A DNA stretch of 5,369 nucleotides from a bacterium. Lineage in GTDB: Bacteria; CG2-30-53-67; CG2-30-70-394. The position numbers and the translations under genes were made by a program. The notes under the pieces are model-generated. The model had not been told where the DNA came from and did not search any database. It saw nothing but the letters and a program-made list of their open reading frames with translations. Of the stretch, positions 1 to 5,369 are shown in pieces. The first letter of the stretch is position 1, and every line of letters starts with the position of its first letter. The stretch lies in assembly GCA_024278555.1 (NCBI GenBank), contig JAJRSX010000076.1:1-5369 (forward strand), given 5' to 3'.

Positions 1-439
<439 letters not shown>

Positions 440-446
440 ACGCGGG

Positions 447-1667
447 TCACACCTTGCAGGCGGTGCGCAGGTCGGTCGTCCGGTCGGTGCGCTCCCAGGT
501 GAAGCCGGGGCCGGTGATGGTGCGGCCGTCGTGGTGGTCGTTGTAGTCGGTCCAGGTGACATCGACGCTCGGCCGGCCGAAGTGGCCGTAGGCGGCGGTG
601 GGCTGGTAGATGGGGCGCAGGAGGTCGAGGGAGCGGATCATGCCCGCGGGGGTCAGGTCGAAGACCTCGCGCACCGCCCGCTCCAGGGTGGCACGCGGGA
701 CCTGCTCGGTGCCGAAGCCGTCCACCAGGATCGAGGTGGGCTCGGCGATGCCGATGGCGTAGGAGACCTGGACCTCACAGCGCGAGGCAAGCTCCGCGGC
801 GACGATGTTCTTGGCGATGTAGCGCGCCATGTAGGCGCCGGAGCGGTCCACCTTGGAGGGGTCCTTGCCGGAGAAGGCGCCGCCGCCGTGGCGGCCGACG
901 CCGCCGTAGGAGTCGACGATGATCTTCCGGCCGGTGAGGCCGCAGTCGCCCATCGGCCCCCCGACCACGAAGCGGCCGGTGGGGTTGATGTGGTAGCTGA
1001 TGTGCTCATCGTCGATCAGCTCCGCCGGAATCGCCCGCTTGATCACCCGCTCGACCATGTCCTCTTCGATCTGCTTCAGGGTCACCGTGTCGGCGTGCTG
1101 GGTGGAGACGACCACCGTGTCGACGCGCACCGGTTTGCCGTCGTCGTACTCCACGGTCACCTGCGACTTGCCGTCCGGGCGGAGGTAGTCGAGCTCGCCG
1201 TCCTTGCGCACCCGCGCCAGCTCGCGGGTCACCTCGTGGGCGAGGTGGATCGGTAGGGGCATGAGCTCGTCGGTCTCGTCGGCGGCGTAGCCGAACATCA
1301 GCCCCTGGTCGCCGGCCCCCTGCTTCTCCTCGGTCTCCCGGTCGACCCCCTGGGCGATGTCGTGGGACTGCTCGTCGATCGAGGTGATCACCGCGCAGGT
1401 CTCGAAGTCGAAGCCGTAGTGGGCCGAGGTGTAGCCGATGTCGCGGATGGTACGGCGGACGATCTTCGGCACGTCGGCGTAGGCGGTGGTGGTGATCTCC
1501 CCGGCGACAAAGGCCATGCCGGTGGTCACCAGGGTCTCGCACGCCACGTGCGAGTGGGGGTCATCCGCGAGCAGGGTGTCGAGGATGGCGTCGGAGATCT
1601 GGTCGGCCACCTTGTCGGGGTGGCCCTCGGTGACGGACTCAGAGGTAAAGAGGTAACGCTCGGCCAT
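447..1667 (-). CDS. metK: S-adenosylmethionine synthetase (methionine adenosyltransferase)
   Basis: Cytosolic enzyme that makes SAM from methionine and ATP, releasing phosphate and pyrophosphate; it normally works as a tetramer. The protein has 406 residues. Signatures: GHPDK at 15-19 (His16 and Asp18, ATP and Mg sites), the MetK signature [12 protein letters not shown] at 117-128, [10 protein letters not shown] at 165-174, GDCGLTGRK at 240-248, the glycine-rich phosphate loop GGGAFSGKD at 261-269, and the end motif AAYGHFGR at 358-365. All catalytic Lys and Asp positions I can place are present. The start is well supported: AGGAG at 1673-1677 lies 5 nt before the ATG. About 21 extra residues lie between HFGR and FTWERTD (366-388) relative to E. 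coli MetK (about 384 residues). It is followed by ahcY on the same strand, completing SAM synthesis and SAH removal. The frame stays open upstream to 2672, but that extension overlaps the ATP-grasp gene and has no family match. Confidence 0.98.
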   Translation of the reverse strand: MAERYLFTSESVTEGHPDKVADQISDAILDTLLADDPHSHVACETLVTTGMAFVAGEITTTAYADVPKIVRRTIRDIGYTSAHYGFDFETCAVITSIDEQSHDIAQGVDRETEEKQGAGDQGLMFGYAADETDELMPLPIHLAHEVTRELARVRKDGELDYLRPDGKSQVTVEYDDGKPVRVDTVVVSTQHADTVTLKQIEEDMVERVIKRAIPAELIDDEHISYHINPTGRFVVGGPMGDCGLTGRKIIVDSYGGVGRHGGGAFSGKDPSKVDRSGAYMARYIAKNIVAAELASRCEVQVSYAIGIAEPTSILVDGFGTEQVPRATLERAVREVFDLTPAGMIRSLDLLRPIYQPTAAYGHFGRPSVDVTWTDYNDHHDGRTITGPGFTWERTDRTTDLRTACKV

Positions 1668-1795
1668 GGGGGCTCCTACACGGGGAGGAATTTTCAGTCC
1701 ACGCCGTATCGGCGACGGAAAGAGGAACGCTAGGGAACACGGCGCCTCGGCGCAAGCGGGTGCCGCGGGCCCATCACCGTCAGCTCCCCTTTTTT
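1668..1795 (-). promoter_or_regulatory. metK upstream region: candidate promoter, leader hairpin and Shine-Dalgarno
   Basis: This 128-bp gap lies between the ATP-grasp stop codon and the metK ATG. Read on the minus strand it holds, in order: an A-run just after the stop; GCGCCGAGGCGC (a small self-complementary stretch); a weak sigma70-like pair TTGCGC (1750-1755) and TAGCGT (1727-1732) with 17-nt spacing, each only 3 of 6 to consensus; a perfect hairpin CGCCG-ATA-CGGCG (1702-1714); and the strong ribosome site AGGAG (1673-1677). A CTCC at 1684-1687 could pair with GGAG of that ribosome site across a 7-nt loop and hide it. I looked for SAM-I, SAM-II and SAH riboswitch features and recognised none. 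The promoter is a guess; the ribosome site is solid. Confidence 0.35.
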
Positions 1796-3103
1796 TCACC
1801 CTGCCGGCGGCTCGATCTCGAAGCGCAGGCGGGCGTGGGCGTCGCGCAGGGTCTGCTCCACGGTGGCCGGGTCGGGGCCGCGGGCGAAGAGGAAGCCGAG
1901 GTAGCGGTCGCCCTCGGGGAGCCCCACCAGCTCGCTGCCCACCGGCACGGTGATCGCCACCTCGGCGACGTTCGGCAGGCGCCGCGCCGCCTCCACCCCC
2001 CCCACCGCGCGGAGCACCCCGCCGTGGGGGATCGGCAGCATCATCACCCCGGCCGGGGGGACCGCGGCCGGCACCGCGGAGGCACCGCCGCCGAGGGCGT
2101 GGGTGAGGACCACCTCCTCCAGCCGTACCCCGGCGGCGAGGCGGATGGTCCGGCCGCAGAGGCCGCCGATTGTCCGCGGCGCCACCTCCACTACCTGACA
2201 GCCACCCTCGGGGGGGACGCGGACCTCGATGTGGACCGGCCCCTCCACCAGGCCGAGGGCGTCGCACGCCGCCGCCGCGGTCCGCCAGATCTCCGCCTGG
2301 GTCGCCGACCCGAGGCGCGACGGGGTGGTGTAGAGGGTCTCCTCGAAGAAGGGGCCGTCGAGGGGGTCGGGCTTGTCGAAGAGGCAGATCGGGTGGAGGC
2401 GGCCCCCCACCAGGAGCCCCTCCACCGCCACCTCGACGCCGGGGATGAACCCCTCGGAAAGCAGCGTCTCCTCCACCGGCTCCCCCTCCTCCACCGCCAC
2501 CGCTTCGAGGATCCGGCCGATCCGCTCCCCCGCGGCCACAAAGGCGGCGGGGTCGTCGGCGCGGACCACCCCGCGCGAGCCGCCGAGGTCGCGCGGCTTG
2601 AGGACGCACGGGTAGGTGGCGGCGGCGGCGACGGCGGCCAGCTCGCGCCTCCACGCCACCGGCCGACACCACGGCTGCGCCAGCCCCGCCTCGGTGAGGA
2701 GCCGCCGGGTGGTGAGCTTGTCCCGCGCCGCCTTCACCGCCGCCACCGGATTGCCGCGCAGATGGAGGAGTTCGGCGGCGCGGGCGGCGGCCACCACCGT
2801 GTTGTCGTCGAGCCCCACCACCGCCCGCACCGGGTAGTGGGCGTGGAAGGCGGCGATCGCCCGGGCGGTCGCCTCCGGGTCGGCCAGGGGGAGGGTGATC
2901 GTCGCCCCGGGGGCGAGGCCGGCCAGGGCGGTGGGTCCGTCGGAGCCGACGGTGATCTCCACCCCCATCGCCTCGGCCGCCGCCAGGAGGTCGGCGGTCC
3001 GGTACGAGCGGGTGGCCAGCAGGAGCAGCAGGCGCGGCCGGCCGGCGCGGCCGCCGGTGGCGTCCAGCTCGTCGATCTGCTCGGGAGAGAGGTGGGTGGT
3101 CAT
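1796..3103 (-). CDS. ATP-grasp domain protein, amino-acid-ligase-like carboxylate-amine ligase
   Basis: A 435-residue soluble protein with the ATP-grasp fold, in which a carboxylate is activated as acyl phosphate by ATP and joined to an amine. The substrate is unknown. Residues 23-110 look like the Rossmann-like pre-ATP-grasp domain ([11 protein letters not shown] at 25-35, [13 protein letters not shown] at 95-107). The ATP-grasp core follows: [13 protein letters not shown] at 167-179 with ATP-binding Lys169 and the glycine-rich loop, [14 protein letters not shown] at 216-229, [15 protein letters not shown] at 242-256, and HIEVRV at 291-296 plus [11 protein letters not shown] at 304-314, supplying Mg-binding Glu293 and Glu306. 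Ala308 stands where many ATP-grasp enzymes have Asn; as I recall, this subfamily tolerates it. The tail resembles the C-terminal lid of L-amino-acid ligases. No clear Shine-Dalgarno exists; an in-frame ATG at 3113-3115 would add four residues. It may be cotranscribed with metK (128-bp gap), or metK may have its own promoter. Family assignment is secure, reaction is not. Confidence 0.88.
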   Translation of the reverse strand: MTTHLSPEQIDELDATGGRAGRPRLLLLLATRSYRTADLLAAAEAMGVEITVGSDGPTALAGLAPGATITLPLADPEATARAIAAFHAHYPVRAVVGLDDNTVVAAARAAELLHLRGNPVAAVKAARDKLTTRRLLTEAGLAQPWCRPVAWRRELAAVAAAATYPCVLKPRDLGGSRGVVRADDPAAFVAAGERIGRILEAVAVEEGEPVEETLLSEGFIPGVEVAVEGLLVGGRLHPICLFDKPDPLDGPFFEETLYTTPSRLGSATQAEIWRTAAAACDALGLVEGPVHIEVRVPPEGGCQVVEVAPRTIGGLCGRTIRLAAGVRLEEVVLTHALGGGASAVPAAVPPAGVMMLPIPHGGVLRAVGGVEAARRLPNVAEVAITVPVGSELVGLPEGDRYLGFLFARGPDPATVEQTLRDAHARLRFEIEPPAG

Positions 3104-3280
3104 GGTGGGGAACATCGACAGGAGAGGGGGCGCGAGGATACCGACACCCCCGCGGCTAGGGGAGCGGAGCCCAAGATCGTCGGCCCTGATTCTTCCGTCA
3201 CGGCCATAACATGGGCTCAGGACGGGCTGTGGCGGCAATCGAGTCGCCTCCGGACGCCATGCCGCCTGGCAGGGACTTGG

Positions 3281-3298
3281 CCACGGAATCCACGGAAG
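3281..3298. repeat. Tandem 9-bp repeat, CCACGGAAT then CCACGGAAG
   Basis: Two adjacent 9-mers differ only in the last base, and the sequence continues with CACTCAGAGG. This CACGGAA style with a 9-nt period is like intergenic repeats I recall from many proteobacterial genomes, usually with more units. Here only two units remain, so it may be a decayed copy. It lies 124 bp before the kinase start codon, in non-coding DNA. The repeat is directly visible; membership of a dispersed family is from memory. Confidence 0.45.
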
Positions 3299-3392
3299 CA
3301 CTCAGAGGGGGCGAGCGCGCCCGGCGGAGGGTGAGGAGAACGAGGTGGTGCCTGCCTCCCGGGGTTTGTCTTGCGGCCCCACTTGGGTCATG

Positions 3393-3407
3393 AACGGAGA
3401 CACCGTT
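3393..3407 (+). promoter_or_regulatory. Perfect inverted repeat AACGG-AGACA-CCGTT upstream of the kinase ribosome site
   Basis: A 5-bp perfect inverted repeat with a 5-nt spacer, followed by TT, ends 4 nt before the GGGGAG ribosome site. It could be a small mRNA hairpin next to the translation start or half of an operator. Five-base arms arise by chance fairly often, so its position is the only reason to list it. Confidence 0.3.
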
Positions 3408-3411
3408 TTCC

Positions 3412-3417
3412 GGGGAG
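3412..3417 (+). promoter_or_regulatory. Shine-Dalgarno GGGGAG fixing the kinase start
   Basis: GGGGAG lies 4 nt before the ATG at 3422-3424. It is the best ribosome site near this gene and places translation start immediately before the first hydrophobic segment. Confidence 0.7.
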
Positions 3418-3421
3418 ATCC

Positions 3422-5317
3422 ATGCCGCACACCACTGCCAGCCGGTCGCAGACCACCATCGCCACCCTCCTCGCGGTGGCCATCGCCGCGGCCGGTCTGG
3501 CCCTCGACCTGACCACGCCGTATGCCCAGGCGGGCGGTGCCGCCTATGTGGCGCTGGTGATGCCGGCCCTGTGGCTGCCGTGGCGCAGCGCCCCGGTCGT
3601 GTTGGCCACCGCCGGGACGGTGCTCATCGGCGCCGGCTACGCCGCCCACGCCGCCGGTACCACCCCGTGGCTCGCCGTCGGCAGCCGCGGCGTGGCAATG
3701 GCCACCGTGTGGATCGCCGCCATCGCCATCGGCGGGTACCGCCGGGCGGTGGCGCGCTCCAGCCGCGCCGGCCACCTGCGCGCCCTCATCGACGCCACCG
3801 CCGACGGGGTGATTGTGATCGACGCGCAGGGCACGGTGCAGGAGCTCAACCGCACAGGCGAACGGCTCTTCGGCTACGCCGCCGCCGAGGTGGTCGGCCG
3901 CAACGTCTCCATGCTCATGCCCTCCCCCTACCGGGAGGAGCACGACGGCTACCTGAGCCGCTACCGCGCCACCGGTGTGCGCCGGGTAATCGGGACCGGT
4001 CGCACGGTGGAGGGGCTCCGCAAGGACGGCACCACCTTCCCGCTGCAGCTCGCGGTGGGTGAGGCGCGCCACGGGGGCGAGTCGATCTTCGTCGGCACCA
4101 TCCGCGACCTGAGCGAGCGGGAGCTCGCCGCCCACGAGCTGCAACGGGCGAAGGAGGCGGCGGAGGAGGCGAACCGGGCGAAGTCGCTCTTTCTCGCCAA
4201 CATGACCCACGAGCTGCGCACGCCGCTCAACGCGATCCTCGGCTACGCCCAGATCATGGACCACGACGCGACCATCCCCGCCGGCCACCGGCGGGCGGTG
4301 CGGGCGATCCTCGGCGCCGGCAACCACCTGATGGAGCTGGTCAACGAGATCCTCGACCTCTCCAAGATCGAGGCGGGCGCCATGGAGCTCCGCCCCACGG
4401 ACTTCTCGGTGGCGGAGCTGGTGGAGGAGCTCTCGGACCTCTTTGCGGTGCGGTGCGAGGGGAAGGGGATCGGCTGGCGGGTGGAGAACGGGGTCGACGC
4501 CGCGGTGGTGGTGCGCGGCGACAACGGCAAGCTGCGCCAGGTCCTGATCAACTTTCTCGGCAACGCGGTGAAGTTCACCGACCGCGGCGAGGTGGTCCTC
4601 CGTCTGCGCCGCGCCGGGGACGACGCCTACCGCTTCGAGGTGGAGGACACCGGCGCCGGCATCACCTCGGAGGCGCGGGCGCGGATCTTCGAGCCGTTCA
4701 GCCAGGCGGAGGAGGGGCGCGACAAGGGGGGCACCGGCCTCGGCCTCGCCATCGCCAAGCGCCAGGTGGAGATCATGGGCGGGGTGCTGGAGCTGGACAC
4801 CGAGGTGGGCCGCGGCAGCCGCTTCGCCTTCACCCTCACCCTCCCACCGGGAGAGGCGGTAACGACGAGCGCCGACCGCCCGGCAACGCCGCAGGTGGTG
4901 GGGCTCGCCCTTGGCGCCTCGGTGGAGGCGGTGGTGGCGGATGACGTGGCCGACAACCGGGCGATCCTGTCGCAGATGCTCGCCGAGCTGGGGGTGACGG
5001 TGCGCACCGCCGCCGACGGCGGCGAGGCGGTCGCCCTGGTGGCGGAGCGCACCCCGGACATCTGCTTCCTCGACATCCGGATGCCGGGGATGGACGGCGT
5101 CGCCGCCCTCGAAGCGATCCGCGCGGCCGGCGATGCGCCGGTGTGCGTGGCGGTCACCGCCGCCGGGCTGGCCCACGAGAGCGATGCCCTGCGCGCCGCC
5201 GGCTTCGGGGAGGTGGTGAGCAAGCCGTTCTACTTTGAACAGATCCACGCCTGCCTCGCTCGCCACCTCGGCGACCGCCTGGCCTACGCCTCCGTAACGG
5301 CGGCGGACCCGGCCAAG
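3422..5317 (+). CDS. Membrane-bound hybrid histidine kinase with FixL-like haem PAS domain and receiver, 3' end missing
   Basis: Sensor kinase of a two-component or phosphorelay system; 632 residues are visible before the C-run, with no stop codon. Four hydrophobic segments (about 13-31, 40-54, 57-78, 88-105) place the N-terminus in the inner membrane. A PAS domain follows (about 117-231) that matches FixL: GYAAAEVVGRNVSMLMP at 151-167, EEHDGYLSRYRATG at 172-185, KDGTTFPLQLAVGE at 201-214. His174 lines up with the haem ligand His200 of B. japonicum FixL and Arg194 with the ligand-sensing Arg220. A helical linker (231-258) leads to HisKA with phospho-acceptor His263 in MTHELRTPLN, then HATPase_c: N box with Asn377/Asn381, G1 DTGAGI at 409-414, F box IFEPFSQ at 422-428, G2 GGTGLGLAI at 436-444. 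The receiver (about 501-616) has acidic Asp507/Asp508, phospho-acceptor Asp551, Thr579 and Lys601, all intact. An internal receiver suggests a phosphorelay or autoregulation. Oxygen sensing is inferred; PAS domains with this text are common and not all are shown to bind haem. Alternatives are redox or another small ligand. Confidence 0.95.

Positions 5318-5369
<52 letters not shown>

Larger units (their letters stand above)
3104..3421. other. Divergent intergenic region between the ATP-grasp gene and the sensor kinase
   Basis: About 320 bp without a supported gene; it must hold the promoters for both divergent genes. An open minus-strand frame continues upstream from the ATP-grasp start to 3301, but its Pro/Arg/Ser-rich translation has no domain character. 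For the kinase, TTGTCT (3366-3371) followed after 17 nt by CATGAA (3389-3394) is a weak sigma70-like pair (4 of 6 and 3 of 6). I found no convincing promoter for the ATP-grasp gene. A 7-bp inverted repeat, GAGCCCA (3167-3173) and TGGGCTC (3212-3218), spans a 38-nt loop; one such pair is expected by chance in a gap this long. No FNR-type TTGAT-N4-ATCAA site was seen. Its tandem 9-mer and kinase-proximal inverted repeat are listed separately. Confidence 0.5.

Noticed and set aside
1741-1798. T-run on the plus strand at 1790-1796 as an intrinsic terminator.
   Set aside because: No stable GC hairpin directly precedes it, no plus-strand gene needs terminating, and on the minus strand it reads as an A-run after the ATP-grasp stop.
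1668-2672. N-terminal extension of the metK frame up to 2672, which would make a 741-residue fusion protein.
   Set aside because: The extension overlaps the ATP-grasp gene out of frame, is Arg/Gly/Pro-rich, and metK has its own ATG with a strong Shine-Dalgarno and a normal family start.
3130-3225. Possible tRNA or tRNA remnant; the minus-strand translation here ([15 protein letters not shown]) resembles false proteins read antisense to tRNA genes.
   Set aside because: No intact T-arm, anticodon arm or acceptor stem with correct spacing could be built. The 7-bp pair GAGCCCA/TGGGCTC encloses only 38 nt, too few for a tRNA.
3116-3301. Upstream extension of the ATP-grasp frame to an ATG near 3301.
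   Set aside because: The added residues have no domain character and pass through the tandem 9-mer repeat. Family members start shortly before the Rossmann strand, consistent with 3103 or 3115.
1760-3334. Plus-strand open frame of 524 codons opposite the ATP-grasp gene.
   Set aside because: Low-complexity Arg/Gly/His/Pro-rich product with no motifs, while the minus strand encodes a coherent ATP-grasp protein.
3302-5266. Long open frame of 654 codons on the minus strand opposite the kinase.
   Set aside because: The plus-strand frame has complete PAS, HisKA, HATPase_c and receiver motifs. The opposite frame is a His/Gly/Ala/Arg-rich translation without domain signatures, typical of antisense frames in high-GC genes.

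Overview
This is a high-GC bacterial window, probably from a pseudomonadote. That rests on the MetK and AhcY sequence style, the Shine-Dalgarno sites and the FixL-type sensor kinase; genus cannot be read from it. The right edge is a run of 52 C that looks like a contig-end sequencing artefact, so the last gene is cut there. The left edge cuts the first gene.

Layout: three genes are on the minus strand. Reading right to left in transcription order, they are a 435-residue ATP-grasp ligase (1796-3103), metK for S-adenosylmethionine synthetase (447-1667), and the N-terminal 112 residues of ahcY for S-adenosylhomocysteinase (1-338). A divergent intergenic region of about 320 bp (3104-3421) separates them from one plus-strand gene. 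That gene, 3422 to the end, encodes a membrane-bound hybrid histidine kinase with four predicted transmembrane helices, a FixL-like haem-type PAS domain, HisKA, HATPase_c and a C-terminal receiver domain.

How the genes work together: metK makes SAM from methionine and ATP. ahcY removes the S-adenosylhomocysteine left after methyl transfer, so the pair is the core of the activated methyl cycle and probably one transcription unit. The ATP-grasp protein belongs to an amino-acid-ligase-like family whose substrate cannot be told; it may or may not share transcription with metK. The kinase is the most informative gene: its PAS domain aligns without gaps to the oxygen-sensing domain of Bradyrhizobium japonicum FixL (from memory) and keeps the haem-ligating His and the ligand-sensing Arg. 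It is therefore a candidate haem-based gas sensor, with its partner regulator outside the window.

Intergenic DNA: two gaps hold short repeat-like motifs of a dispersed intergenic type (an imperfect hairpin at 383-439 and a tandem CCACGGAAT-like 9-mer at 3281-3298). Small perfect inverted repeats precede the ribosome binding sites of metK and of the kinase. I found no tRNA, rRNA, CRISPR array, insertion sequence or recognisable SAM or SAH riboswitch. I see no convincing wholly new system here.
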